NCBI RefSeq assembly: GCF_000614185.1
Contig: NZ_BAKM01000020.1
Location: 1 to 64,000 of the forward strand
DNA: 64,000 nt
Direction of reading: 5' to 3'
From: Phocaeicola sartorii JCM 17136 = DSM 21941
GTDB lineage: Bacteria; Bacteroidota; Bacteroidia; Bacteroidales; Bacteroidaceae
Shown here: in pieces, positions 26,872-38,263 of the stretch
Numbering within the stretch: the stretch's first letter is position 1
Layout: every line of letters starts with the position of its first letter
Position numbers and translations under genes: made by a program
Notes under the pieces: model-generated
Told to the model about the DNA's origin: nothing
Seen by the model: only the letters and a program-made list of their open reading frames with translations
Databases searched by the model: none

Positions 26872-29800
26872 ATGGAAAAACAAAAAAACATGTCGCTTCG
26901 GCGGTTTCTTTTCATCTTGGTTACTTTGTTGACCGGTATTCCTCTTTCAGCGCAGACAATCAAAGTAAGTGGCCATGTGGTGGATGCTACAGGCGAACCT
27001 ATGATTGGAGTCTCGGTAGTTCCTGAGAAAAATCCTACATCGGGAACTATTACGGATTTTGAGGGTAATTTTCAAGTTGATGTTGAAAAAAGTTCTACAT
27101 TGAGATTCTCCTATATAGGATATGTAGACCAAGTGTTGAAGGTCATCGGAACTACAATGAAAGTAGTGATGCAGGAAGATACCAAACAACTGGATGAAGT
27201 GGTTGTAGTGGGTTACGGTGTGCAGAAAAAGGTGAACTTGACCGGTGCTGTAGGTAGTGTGGATGCTGAAGACCTGACAAAACGGGTATCTCCCAATGCG
27301 TCCTCTATGTTGCAAGGACGCGTGCCGGGATTGCAAATTGTACAGAACTCGGCCAATCCGGGTGCGGAGTCTGCGGCTATCCAGATTCGTGGTCAAGGTA
27401 CTTTCTCTGGAGCGGGTAGCAATCCTTTGATTTTGATTGATGGGGTAGAAGGTGATATGGACAAGGTAAATCCTAACATGATTGAAAATATCACGGTACT
27501 GAAGGATGCTGCTTCTGCTTCAATTTATGGTTCGCGTGCAGCCAATGGCGTTATCTTGATTACTACCAAGAATGGTTCTGAAGGACGTTTGAATATAGAT
27601 TACAGTTTTAATATGGCCTGGCAGTCGCCTACTACCATTCAGAAACGTATCATTAATTCAGCTGAATACATGACTTTGTTCAATAAAGCATTGGAACATA
27701 CAGGTGGTGATATTGCTACTAAAGGTTATGAACAGGAATGGATTGATGCTTATAAGAATGCCGCTCCCAACGATCCTCAATATCCCAATCACGACTGGTA
27801 TGGTGATGTAATCAAGACAGCTCCCATGCAACAGCATTTCTTGAGTGTGAATGGTGGCAAGAACGGAACGACTTATAATTTTGGCTTGGGATATCTGGAT
27901 CAAGATGGTATGGTAATTCAAACTGGATACAAGCGTTATGATGCGCAAGTCAATTTGAAAACAAATCTGGGCGGACGGGTAACTTTTGGTACCAATATAA
28001 ACTTCTCCAAATCCAATCGTCATTCTACCTCTTATACCAGTGGTGGCAATCAGATTGACAACAACGAAACGGAGGACTTGATTCTTTGCACCTTTACCCA
28101 AGGTCCGTATTATACTCCTTATTTGCCTGACGGGCGTTTCGCTTCCAGCGGTTATGCGGGTCGTGGTCACAACAAGGCTCCGTTGGCGGTGGCTTACAGT
28201 GGAGGTGGAAAGAAGTTTGATGAGAACTATGTACTGGGCAGCGCATTTGCAAAGGTAAAGATCTTGGAAGGTCTGGATGCTGAGGTGAAAGCTTCTGTCC
28301 GCTATAATCAGACACAGGCCAAATGCCTTACCGTTTCGGTTTCTGCCTATACATTTCACCCGAATGCTTTTGGTGATCATCAAGAAAGTGTGTACAATAG
28401 TGATGTCAATACATTGACTGTACGTCAAGAAACTGAAACGCAATATACACTATATGGAACATTGAATTATAAGAAGACTTTTGCCAAGAATCATAATCTG
28501 AATGTTATGTTGGGTTATAACCAGGAAAATTTCCGTTATGATAAATTGGGTGGATACAGGACAGGAGTTCCTACCAATGTACATTGGGAATTGGATGTGG
28601 CTCCTACAGCAGGGCAAACCAATGAGGGCAGCGCTTACGAATGGGCTATCCAGTCTTATTTCGGTCGTTTGAACTATGATTTCGCGGGTAAATATTTGTT
28701 TGAGGCCAGTTTCCGTTATGATGGTACCTCACGTCTGGCAAGCAACAAACGCTGGGGATTGTTCCCGTCGTTCTCTGGTGGTTGGCGTGCTTCAGAAGAA
28801 GGCTTTTTGAAAGAGGTGGAATGGCTTTCCAACTTGAAAGTGCGCGGCTCATGGGGACAGTTGGGTAATCAGAACATCGGTAATTATCCGTATCAGGATG
28901 CGTTGAGTGCCGTAAAATACAACTTTGGAGGAATTGTAACGCAGGGACTTACACAAAATGCGCTGACCAATATGGATATCATGTGGGAAACTACGACAGC
29001 TACTGACTTTGGCTTTGATTTCGGGATGTTCAATAATAAAATCTATGGTTCAGTAGATTATTACAAAAAGAGGACAGAGGATATCCTCCGCACTTTGCAG
29101 GTCCCTTCTCATATTGGTGTGACTGCTCCTACAGTGAATAGGGGTATTATGGAAAATACCGGTTGGGAATTTGTGCTGGGACACGAGAACCGCATCGGTG
29201 ACTTTACTTATAGCATTTCCGCCAACTTGGAAACTTATAAGAATGAGCTGGTACAGTTCGGTGCCCGCGAAATCAACAACAACGGAACCATTCGCCAGGA
29301 AGGTCTTCCTTGGGATAGTTACTATATGTATGTGTTTGATGGTATTTATCAGAACCAGGCGGAGATTGATGCGCTGAAGCCATTGAGTAACTTGACCAAA
29401 CCGGGCGATATGAAATACAAAGACATTAATGGTGACGGAAAGATTACTCCTGAGGACCGCGTTGTTGTAGGTGGCGCTTTCCCTAAGTTCAATTATGGAT
29501 TTACGGTGAATGCGGCGTGGAAAGGATTCGATTTGTCTGTCTTCTTTCAGGGAGTGCAAGGAAAGAAAACTTACGTGAAAGAATGGGGTATTGCTCCTTT
29601 CCGTCAAGGCTCTGTTCCGGCTGTGTACTGGAGGGACGCTTGGAATGGAGAAGGAACTTCCAATACGATTCCTCATATTTTTAATGATAACTATGCGCCT
29701 AACACAGCCATCTCTACTTGGTGGCTGCAGGACGCTTCTTACTTGAGAATGAAGAATCTTCAGATTGGTTATACATTACCTAAGTCCTGGTTGGAGAAAG

Positions 29801-29961
29801 TTCGTTTCCAAAATGTGAGAGTGTATTTCTCAGGTGACAATTTATTGACATTCACCGACATGTTTCAAGGACTGGATCCGGAACGTACGGCAAAGAATTC
29901 ACGAGGAGTTATCTATCCACAGGCGAAGGTGGTATCTTTCGGCTTAAAAGTAACCTTATAA
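26872..29961 (+). CDS. SusC-like TonB-dependent outer-membrane transporter
   Basis: The 1,029-residue protein has a signal peptide ending near LSAQ, a carboxypeptidase-regulatory-like domain (VSGHVVDATGEPMIGVSVV, about residues 33-105), then QLDEVVVVGYGVQKK and the plug domain (GRVPGLQIVQN, IRGQGTFSG, LILIDGVEGD), followed by a 22-strand barrel. It imports oligosaccharides across the outer membrane together with its SusD partner, which starts 16 bases downstream. Transport is powered by TonB. No FecR or sigma/anti-sigma domain is attached; control is probably by the HTCS at 40.9 kb. The sequence is intact. Confidence 0.95.
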   Translation: MEKQKNMSLRRFLFILVTLLTGIPLSAQTIKVSGHVVDATGEPMIGVSVVPEKNPTSGTITDFEGNFQVDVEKSSTLRFSYIGYVDQVLKVIGTTMKVVMQEDTKQLDEVVVVGYGVQKKVNLTGAVGSVDAEDLTKRVSPNASSMLQGRVPGLQIVQNSANPGAESAAIQIRGQGTFSGAGSNPLILIDGVEGDMDKVNPNMIENITVLKDAASASIYGSRAANGVILITTKNGSEGRLNIDYSFNMAWQSPTTIQKRIINSAEYMTLFNKALEHTGGDIATKGYEQEWIDAYKNAAPNDPQYPNHDWYGDVIKTAPMQQHFLSVNGGKNGTTYNFGLGYLDQDGMVIQTGYKRYDAQVNLKTNLGGRVTFGTNINFSKSNRHSTSYTSGGNQIDNNETEDLILCTFTQGPYYTPYLPDGRFASSGYAGRGHNKAPLAVAYSGGGKKFDENYVLGSAFAKVKILEGLDAEVKASVRYNQTQAKCLTVSVSAYTFHPNAFGDHQESVYNSDVNTLTVRQETETQYTLYGTLNYKKTFAKNHNLNVMLGYNQENFRYDKLGGYRTGVPTNVHWELDVAPTAGQTNEGSAYEWAIQSYFGRLNYDFAGKYLFEASFRYDGTSRLASNKRWGLFPSFSGGWRASEEGFLKEVEWLSNLKVRGSWGQLGNQNIGNYPYQDALSAVKYNFGGIVTQGLTQNALTNMDIMWETTTATDFGFDFGMFNNKIYGSVDYYKKRTEDILRTLQVPSHIGVTAPTVNRGIMENTGWEFVLGHENRIGDFTYSISANLETYKNELVQFGAREINNNGTIRQEGLPWDSYYMYVFDGIYQNQAEIDALKPLSNLTKPGDMKYKDINGDGKITPEDRVVVGGAFPKFNYGFTVNAAWKGFDLSVFFQGVQGKKTYVKEWGIAPFRQGSVPAVYWRDAWNGEGTSNTIPHIFNDNYAPNTAISTWWLQDASYLRMKNLQIGYTLPKSWLEKVRFQNVRVYFSGDNLLTFTDMFQGLDPERTAKNSRGVIYPQAKVVSFGLKVTL

Positions 29962-29977
29962 TATAAAGTATATACAG

Positions 29978-31444
29978 ATGAAAAGACATATATTGATTAG
30001 CACAATTGCTATGGCATTGGCGGCCGGTTTCACTTCATGCGAAGATTTTTTGGACAAACAGCCATTGGACAAAGTTAGTACTTCCACTTTCTGGCAGACC
30101 ACAAAAGATGCCGATAAGGCGTTGACTGCAGCTTATGCCAGTTTCCGTAACGGAACTTTCTCGGCAGTTCCTGCTGGAGGTCCCTGTACCGAACAAGAAT
30201 GTTTGTCGGACAACGCTGTTACCCGTGGTGCTCATTCGGCTATTCAGCAGGGAGGTATTAATCCCTCTACCGGAGGTTTGTTGAATGATTTGTGGGATGA
30301 CTCGTACAAAGGTATTGCCGCGGCCAATTATTTTCTGGACAATTTTGATAAGGTGAGGGATTTGTACTCGGAAGTCGATTTTAATAAATTGAAGGCGGAG
30401 GCACTTTTTATACGTACGTTTTATTATAATGAATTGGTGGTGCATTATGGTGCGGTACCTATGATGTTGCATAGTGCCAAGCTGGGAGATGGCTTTGAGA
30501 AGTTGCCCCGTTCACCACGTGCCGAGGTGATCAGCCAAATGTTGGATGATATTGATTTCGCCATCGAATGGTTGCCTAATGTGGCTTATACTGATGGTCA
30601 TGCGGTGAAAGGTTCGGCTGTGGTCTTGAAATGCCGTATTTTGTTGAACGACCAACGATATGCTGATGCAGCCAAACTGGCAGGTGATTTTATTCACGAT
30701 CCGGCCAATCCGTTTAAGTTGGCGGATGATTATGCGGGAATCTTTTTTGGTGGACAGATCAACAATCCGGAAATCATGTTTTCCATTCAGTTTACTGCTC
30801 CTGACGATTTCCATGCACTGGATCAGATGGTGGCTAGTCGTATGACAATCTTTCCCAGTTATAATCTGCGTGCCGCCTACGAGGAAGGTGACCCCCGTAT
30901 CAAGATGACCATGTACGAAGCAGGCGATCCTTGGGTAAGTAATGACAAGACCGGAAAATTTGAGGATGACGGCAATCGTGCCGAGGGATTGGTGCCTTTT
31001 ACGGGAATGGCATTTAAGAAATATGTGAATCCCACCATCATGGCACCCAAAGCTTCGACACTGAGTGACCAGCACATTGTGAAGATGCGTTATGCCGATT
31101 TGTTGTTGATGTATGCCGAAGCCATGTTCGAAAGCGGACAGGGCGGTGATCCGAAGGCATTGGCCGCTTTAAATGCCGTGCGGCAGCGTCCGGGTGTGAA
31201 TATGCCTCCCAAAACAGAACTGACTCGTGAGAATATCCGCAATGAACGTCGGGTGGAGCTGGCGTACGAAGGAATTCGCTATTATGATATTATTCGATGG
31301 GATATTGCCAAGGATGTGATTCCTACCGTGCAATATGACGAAAGCGGAAAAATGCGTAAATTTGATGGCAACTTGTGGCCTGTTCCGCAGAAGCAGATGG
31401 ATATCATGGGTGACATTTGGGAACAGAATGCTCCTTGGAATTAA
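29978..31444 (+). CDS. SusD/RagB-like surface glycan-binding lipoprotein
   Basis: The 488-residue protein has a lipobox (AAGFTSC) then EDFLDKQPLDKVSTSTFW, the standard SusD opening. TPR-type helices and the C-terminal RNERRVELAYEGIRYYDIIRW block are diagnostic of the RagB/SusD family. It caps the SusC barrel encoded 16 bases upstream and captures glycan. A terminator follows its stop. Confidence 0.95.
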   Translation: MKRHILISTIAMALAAGFTSCEDFLDKQPLDKVSTSTFWQTTKDADKALTAAYASFRNGTFSAVPAGGPCTEQECLSDNAVTRGAHSAIQQGGINPSTGGLLNDLWDDSYKGIAAANYFLDNFDKVRDLYSEVDFNKLKAEALFIRTFYYNELVVHYGAVPMMLHSAKLGDGFEKLPRSPRAEVISQMLDDIDFAIEWLPNVAYTDGHAVKGSAVVLKCRILLNDQRYADAAKLAGDFIHDPANPFKLADDYAGIFFGGQINNPEIMFSIQFTAPDDFHALDQMVASRMTIFPSYNLRAAYEEGDPRIKMTMYEAGDPWVSNDKTGKFEDDGNRAEGLVPFTGMAFKKYVNPTIMAPKASTLSDQHIVKMRYADLLLMYAEAMFESGQGGDPKALAALNAVRQRPGVNMPPKTELTRENIRNERRVELAYEGIRYYDIIRWDIAKDVIPTVQYDESGKMRKFDGNLWPVPQKQMDIMGDIWEQNAPWN

Positions 31445-31461
31445 GGAATAATAGTTCTTTT

Positions 31462-31511
31462 GCCGGATGGTAGTGATAAAGGCTTTTTTCTTTAATTCCC
31501 TCCGGCTTTTA
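31462..31511 (+). terminator. Terminator after the first SusC/SusD pair
   Basis: GCCGGA (31462-31467) pairs with TCCGGC (31501-31506) and is followed by TTTTAT. The stem may extend inward across one mismatch. Confidence 0.55.
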
Positions 31512-31547
31512 TATTAACCCTTTACATCCCTTTTATAGGTATATGTT

Positions 31548-31593
31548 CTATCTCCATGGCCTTTGGAGTTATTTCCGTAGGGCTTGGAGATAG
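31548..31593 (+). promoter_or_regulatory. Hairpin in the 398-base gap before the BACON gene
   Basis: CTATCTCCA (31548-31556) and TGGAGATAG (31585-31593) form a perfect 9-bp stem with a 28-base loop and no T tail. The rest of the gap (31445-31842) shows no gene. A near-consensus -7 element, TACTTTG, lies around 31789-31795. Confidence 0.45.
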
Positions 31594-31842
31594 AAAGTAA
31601 TGGGTAGAAAAGCCTTAGTCAAATGGCATCTGGAAATTGGTAATGCGGATGGGTTTTGTAAAAAGGATTGTTTGATGGAAAATTAGGATAAAGAAGGTCC
31701 TTTATTGTGAAGCAGGCTGCACGATCAGAGAATGGGACAATAATGATATTATTAGGTGTGATAATAGAACTTTGTTTCTGCGGTAAATACTTACTTTGCC
31801 GATAAAATGATATGAATATTTTTATAATTAAAATTTAATAGT

Positions 31843-33410
31843 ATGAATAAACTCGTGAAAGATGTTTTAGTGTCAGGCGCATTGGCTGTTGTGGGGCTTA
31901 TGGGTTTGAATGCTTGCGAATCGGATGATGAAAAAGAAATTTATGACATGGTGGTGACTCCGGGAAGTTTTGACCAGTTGTCTCCGGCTGGTGCCGACTA
32001 TACGGTTTCTGTTGATATGTTTAAAGGTGGAAAATGGGCGTATGATATCGCTTATGAAGGTACGGGCGTTACCGGATGGATTACAGAAAAGGCCAAGAGT
32101 CTCTATGATATTACTTTTACGGTAGCACCTAATAAAGGATTTGCCCGTAAGGCGATTGTAACCTTTAAAGATAAGGAAGGAAAGGCGGAAAGTATGCAGC
32201 TGACTGTCAGTCAGCAGGAAACCAATGTACATGACTTGACTGTCAGTTTGAAAGAAATAGAAGTATTTTATGATGGGGGAGAACAGACAGTACAGGTTAC
32301 AGCTTCGGTCACAGTGGACTGGGAATGTACGGCTGTTGATAAAGACGGAAAGAAGTCAGACTGGATTACTGTAAAGAACAAGACGGCTGCCGGGGCAACG
32401 ATAGCCTTTGCTGCCAATGAGGGAAAGCCGCGTCAGGCAACCTTGTTGTTTACAGATAAAAATAAAAAAGCGAAAGAAGTAAGGGTGCCGGTCGTTCAGG
32501 CACAGTATCGGACTCCGGAAGAACCGATTCCGGCAGGATATGTGCAGACTGGAAGCATGACTCCTGATAAAACATTATTGGGGAGTGAATGGAAAGTGGT
32601 GAATGATTACATGAAAAAGTATGGTTGGGAATATACCGAACATCCTAATCAACCGAAGAGTACCGATACAGGAGAAGATGTGGACGGTAAGCACATAGAA
32701 GTGGTTCAGGACTTGGTATTGGGGCAGCCGGTTTTCCGCTTCATGGTTCACAAAAACGAGCAGATGATTGACGGTGACCGTGGGGAAAAGAAGGACCGCC
32801 AGCGCAATGAGATGAAAACCCGTGTGGTGAGCAGCAACAAGGCGCAATACAAGGATGTGAATGGAAACTATGACGAGTGGCAAATCGTGGAATGGAAATT
32901 CAAGATTCCGGCAGGTTTCCAGCCTTCTACCTCCTTTACGCACATTTATCAGTTGAAAGGACATGATGGAAGTAATATCTCGGCGCCGATCATTACTCTT
33001 TCGCTGCGCTCTAATGCTGATGGAAGTAATCGTAGGGTACAGGTTATTCATAACGGTCGTAGCACTGCTACTCATCAAGGCACATTGGTGATAATGTTCC
33101 GATGAGTGACTTTGAAGGAGAATGGGTACAGGCGCGTACGGAATCACATTTCTGCCGGGACGGTTATTATGGAATCAAGCTGACCCGTATCAGCGACGGC
33201 AAGGTGCTGATGGATTATACCAACGAGCATATTGATATGTGGCGTGACAAGGGGACAACCAATGTCCGCAGCAAGCATGGCATCTATCGCAATGTGGGCA
33301 AGAATCCTTTTGGCTCCAATGCCTTGCTGAAAGATGAAGAACTTTATCTGACAGACTTCAAGATATATGAAAAAAAATCAAATGACAACCCTCAGGCAGT
33401 GGATGACTGA
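31843..33410 (+). CDS. BACON-domain lipoprotein with C-terminal jelly-roll lyase-like domain, one frame break
   Basis: The restored protein has 522 residues and a lipobox (GLNAC). Two BACON-type beta-sandwich repeats follow (ending in AESMQLTVSQQ and KEVRVPVVQAQ), which are often spacers or weak glycan/mucin binders. From about residue 225 comes a beta-jelly-roll domain with EWQIVEWKFKIP, SFTHIYQLKGHDG and a late ARTESHFCRDGYYGIKLTR, reminiscent of heparinase-I-like and related lyases. I cannot assign the PL family. The frame breaks at about 33088 (ACATTGG-TGATAA); one added G gives GTLGDNVPMSDFEGEW. It sits between two SusC/SusD pairs and ends 43 bases before the second SusC. Confidence 0.72.
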
Positions 33411-33453
33411 TGGGGAATTTTCTAAATTTGTTAAACATTAAAATACTAAAATT

Positions 33454-36400
33454 ATGAAACAGAAGAATTGTTCTTGGGAATGGTGGCGATTGTTCTTTTG
33501 CTGCTGTTTTCTGCTCCTTTGGGATATAGGTGTATATGCCCAGCAGACTTCTCAACTCAAAGGACAAGTGATTGATGCGGCGAACAATGAACCGTTGATT
33601 GGTGTGTCTATTCAGGAAAAAGGTACAACCAACGGCGTGGTGACGGACATGGACGGAAACTTTGTCATCACGGTTTCGCCTAAGGCTACGTTGGTTTTTT
33701 CGTATATCGGCTATGAAACTTTAGAACGGAAAGCTTCCGAATGCCATGGAGTCATTAAATTGAAAGAAGACAGCCAGACCTTGCAGGAAGTGGTCGTGGT
33801 AGGATATGGAATGCAGAAGAAAGTAAATCTTTCCGGATCAGTGTCGGCTATCGAAGGAGACAAGATCGCTGCCAAGCCTTCTACAGATGTGCTCTCTGCC
33901 TTACAGGGAGAGTTGCCTGGAGTAACGGTGCTGCGTAGTGGCGGACAGCCGGGTAGCGAGACTTCCGGTATGCGTATCCGTGGCTTCTCGTCGGTCAACA
34001 GCACTTCGACTTTGGTTTTGATTGACGGCGTGGAGGGAGATCTTACCTTGGTGAATCCCAATGATATTGCTTCTATCTCCGTATTGAAAGATGCAGCTTC
34101 CTGTGCCATTTATGGTGCACGTGCTGCTGCCGGTGTTGTATTGGTGACGACGAAGGCGGGAACGGAAGGGAAACCAAAAATTTCATATAACGGAAGCTTT
34201 ACTTTCCATACACCGGGCAATATGCCGAGCGTCTTCCCGCATGGGAGGAACAGGCCTTTATAGACCAGAGCCGTCTGAACTATGACGGAAAGAGGGAATG
34301 GTCGGAAGAAAAGGCTTCTTGGGTAGGCAACCCGAATTTTAATACCCGACCGTTGAGCAACGGACGTTGGGATTACTTTGATGCCATCAACTGGGTGGAA
34401 GAAGGTACCAGAGACTTTACCACACAGCAGACTCATTCGTTGTCGGTGAGTGGCGGAAACAAGACAACTAATTATATGTTCTCGGCCAATTATTATACAA
34501 AAAACGGTTTGTTGAAGTATGGTCCTGACAGTAATGAACGTTATAACCTTCATGCCAAGGTGAAGACTGAGTTCAACAAATATTTTGAATTTTCGTTGAA
34601 TGCGCAATATCAGAGCAGGAATATCGAAGCTCCTTCATACGGTGCGGGAGGTATTTTCAACTCGCTCTTTACCACACGCGGACGCCAGTCGGTATTCGTA
34701 CCCGAGGGGGATGAAAGCGGCAGTATCTATAATGGAGACCTGCAGGGAAATCCTATTGACATCATGAAGAATGGAGGTATCAGAGAGAGAAAGCTGGAAA
34801 ACTACATTGGGAAAGCGACATTGGGCATCAAAGATGTAGTGAAGAATCTACGTATTGATTTAAGTGCATCCCGTCGTGCCGGTTACTATGCCGAAGTGAT
34901 GGAGAAGCATCATCTGGAATGGAGAACCCGTGACGGAAAGACGATCCGTAATCAGGTGAACAATCCGGACGAGCTCTACAAATGCAGATATTCCAATTAC
35001 CATGATTTGTTGGAGGCTACAGCGAATTATACGTTTGATCTGAATGGAAAGCATAACTTCAGTCTGCTTGCCGGAAGTACTTATGAGAATTATCGTCAGG
35101 ACCAGATTGATGCTACGGCTAAATCGCTGAACTCGGATGATTTCTTCTCTTTCAACGGTTATGACTCTTCGATTGCGACCAATACCGAACTTTCTGACAA
35201 GATTGATCCGTGGTCTATGATGTCTTATTTCGGTCGTATCAATTATAATTATCGTGAACGTTATTTGTTTGAGGCCAATATTCGCTATGACGGAAGTTCC
35301 CGTCTGGCACCCGGCAAACGCTGGAAAGCATTTCCTTCTGTGTCGGCCGCTTGGCGTGTCAATGAGGAGAAATGGTTCAAGGCTGATTTCATCAGCCAGC
35401 TGAAATTACGTGCGTCATGGGGTGAATTGGGAAATGGTGCGGTATTGGGTTTGTATGACTATATGCCGCTCATCAAGAGAGAGGACTATATGGGTGAAGG
35501 GGCCTATTTCCAAGAAGAACTGGCTTCTACTGATAAGACATGGGAAGTTGTTTCTACCACCAACATCGGTATGGATTTTGGATTGTTCAACAATCGTTTG
35601 TCCGGTAGTTTTGAATATTATTGGAAAGTGAACGACAACATGTTGGCCAGTCCGCAGGTTCCTCATCAGATCGGTATCAAGGTACCCAACCTGAATATTG
35701 GAAAACTGAAGACATGGGGATGGGACTTGAATGTGACTTGGAAGGACAGAATCAAGGATTTCAATTATCAGATCGGTTTCAATATTTCAGACAGCAAGAA
35801 CGAACTGGTGGAATACAATGGAGTTAGTGTGGTGAAGGCAGGTATTGTGCAGCACCTTCAAGGATATGAACTGAACACTATTTGGGGGTATAAGACGGAC
35901 GGTTACTGGAGCAGCCGTGAGGAATATTTGCAGTATAAGAAAGATAATCCGGGGTACAAGTCGTTTAATGACGGAAAAGTAAGTGGCGGTGATATAAGAT
36001 ATGTGTCACAGGGCAAGGCCGACCACGAGATTGGTGTAGGCAGTGGCACGTTGAGCGATACCGGAGACTTGGTTTACTTGGGCAACACAGACCCTCGTTA
36101 TCTGTATGGATTGAACTTGTCTGCACAATGGCGTGGTTTCGACATCTCTGTTATGTTCCAAGGTGTGGGCAAGCGTAAAGCGATGGTTCAGTTTGGTGCC
36201 ATTGCTCCACTTTCGGGTACGGGGAGTATGCCGTGGACCATTCATCGTGATTACTGGACGGAAGATAACCAGGATGCTTACTGGCCTCGTCTGTGTAACT
36301 ATGCCAACAATGATTTCAATTTCAAAACTTCGGATAAGTGGATACAGAATGCCGCCTATATCCGTTTGAAGAATGTCACAGTGGGGTATACATTGCCTAT

Positions 36401-36575
36401 ACCGAAAAAATATGTGGAACGCGTGAGAGTGTATGTGACCGGTGAGGATATTTGGGAGCACACCAAGATGCTGTCTGTATTCGATCCTGAGCAGGACAAT
36501 GGCAAGGATGGTATCAACCGGAGTTTCTATCCGTTCTTCCGCAGTTGGACTGTCGGACTTAATGTTTCATTCTAA
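33454..36575 (+). CDS. Second SusC-like TonB-dependent transporter, one frame break
   Basis: The restored protein has 1,040 residues. It has a signal peptide, a carboxypeptidase-regulatory-like domain (LKGQVIDAANNEPLIGVSI), the QEVVVVGYGMQKK linker, a plug with GELPGVTVLRSGG and LVLIDGVEGD, and a barrel. The frame breaks at about 34229 (CCGAG-CGTCTT); one added base gives RLPAWEEQAFIDQSRLN. It resembles the first SusC only moderately, so the two pairs may import different oligosaccharides. The SusD partner starts 15 bases downstream. Confidence 0.93.
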
Positions 36576-36590
36576 AATAACTGATTGATC

Positions 36591-38249
36591 ATGAAAAAAA
36601 TAGTTTCATTTTTTATAACCGCCACATTGATGGTGTCGGGCTGTACGCTGGACAGGGAACCTGAAACCACGCTGGCGGACAATAACTTCTGGAAGTCGGA
36701 AACCGACCTCCGGGGAGCTTGTAATAAGATGTATAAGGATTTGCCGGGTTTTGTGAACGATTTCCGTTCGGATGAATTGAGAGACAAGAGCCAGAATGGA
36801 ATTTCCAGTGGAAACCGTAGTGTTTCCGGTACTTCCGGTGACTGGACGGATCCTTATAACCGTATCGGGGTTTGCAATAACATTATTATAAAATCGGAAA
36901 ACGCGCAGGTGGAGACGGGGCGCAGAAATCGCTGGGTGGCTGAGGCTTATTTCTTCCGTGCTTATAATTATTTTGAGTTGGTGAAGAAGTATGGCGATGT
37001 TCCTTTGATTCTGAAAGTGTTCAACAGCACGTCGGATGCCGATGTGGTTCGTGCTCGTGATTCTAGGGAAACGGTTATCCAGCAGTGTTATGATGATTTG
37101 GAGTTTGCTTTGGAATGGTTGCCCGATATTGATGATTCCGAGTTGAAGAATGATTGGGGCAGAGTGTCGAAGTCGGCTGCATTGGGCTTGCTGGTCCGTA
37201 TCGGCTTATATGAGGGTACTCATAAGAAATATCACCATACACCGGATGGCAATTATGTGGATCATTTAGATAAAGGGATAGCAGCGGCCCGGCAGTTGAT
37301 GAACAGTGGCAAGCATGATCTTTATCCGGATTTCAATAAACTGTTCTTGCACGATGGAGAAGGACGTCAAAACAAGGAAAATCTGTTTGTCAAGATTTAC
37401 GGACCGGCAGGTACTATCAACCATAAGCATTCCCGTCAGTTGGAAAGCAGCATTACACTGACCCGGAATATGGTGGACAATTTTTTGTACACTGATGGAT
37501 TGCCTCGTGAAAAATCACCTCTACGGATACATCCCGAAAGTTCGTATGCCGATATGTTGAAGAATCGCGATCCACGTTTGGCTATGACTGTATTTACTCC
37601 AGGTGAAGAAGCTTATAAAGGAAGTTATGTACCTTTTGTGACCACCAATCAGAACCATGCTTTTGGTTATGCTATCAAGAAGGGATACATCGGTTCTGAA
37701 TACTCCAGCGATGGAACGAATGACAAGATGATTATCCGTTATGCCGAAGTCTTGATTTCGTATGCCGAATTGCTTTATGAGAAGAATGGAAGCATTACGG
37801 ACGATCAATTGGACGCTACTATTAATAAGGTAAGAGAAAGAGCCGGTTTCAATGTTAGATTGACCAATGCCTTTGTCGCTGCAAACGGTTTGGACATGCT
37901 TGATGAAATCCGTCGCGAACGTATGGTGGAATTTATAGACGAAAATCTGCACTATGATGATATCATCCGTTGGAAAACAGCTGAAGAAGTTTTGCCGAAG
38001 GCTATTCTGGGATTGATTTATTGTTCTGATGAAACAACGGCGAACTACAATGAACTGAAGAATAACCTGACTGCTGAGGATGGAACTTATAAAGGGGTGA
38101 AAGTGTATGACCAAGGTTTTATTTATGTGTTGGAAGAAGCTGAATCGCGTAGCTTTGATCCTGAACGTGATTATTTGTATCCGGTTCCGACACATGAAAT
38201 CAGTACGTCTGGTGGAAATATAACACAAAATCCGAAATGGGGTAATTAA
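36591..38249 (+). CDS. Second SusD/RagB-like lipoprotein
   Basis: The ATG at 36591 gives a 552-residue protein with lipobox LMVSGC and the SusD opening DREPETTLADNNFW. Helical TPR-like segments follow, with the late DEIRRERMVEFIDENLHYDDIIRW block. It is about 60 residues longer than the first SusD. It pairs with the SusC immediately upstream, and the surface lipoprotein gene follows by 14 bases. Confidence 0.95.
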   Translation: MKKIVSFFITATLMVSGCTLDREPETTLADNNFWKSETDLRGACNKMYKDLPGFVNDFRSDELRDKSQNGISSGNRSVSGTSGDWTDPYNRIGVCNNIIIKSENAQVETGRRNRWVAEAYFFRAYNYFELVKKYGDVPLILKVFNSTSDADVVRARDSRETVIQQCYDDLEFALEWLPDIDDSELKNDWGRVSKSAALGLLVRIGLYEGTHKKYHHTPDGNYVDHLDKGIAAARQLMNSGKHDLYPDFNKLFLHDGEGRQNKENLFVKIYGPAGTINHKHSRQLESSITLTRNMVDNFLYTDGLPREKSPLRIHPESSYADMLKNRDPRLAMTVFTPGEEAYKGSYVPFVTTNQNHAFGYAIKKGYIGSEYSSDGTNDKMIIRYAEVLISYAELLYEKNGSITDDQLDATINKVRERAGFNVRLTNAFVAANGLDMLDEIRRERMVEFIDENLHYDDIIRWKTAEEVLPKAILGLIYCSDETTANYNELKNNLTAEDGTYKGVKVYDQGFIYVLEEAESRSFDPERDYLYPVPTHEISTSGGNITQNPKWGN

Positions 38250-38263
38250 TTTTAAAAAGGGAA

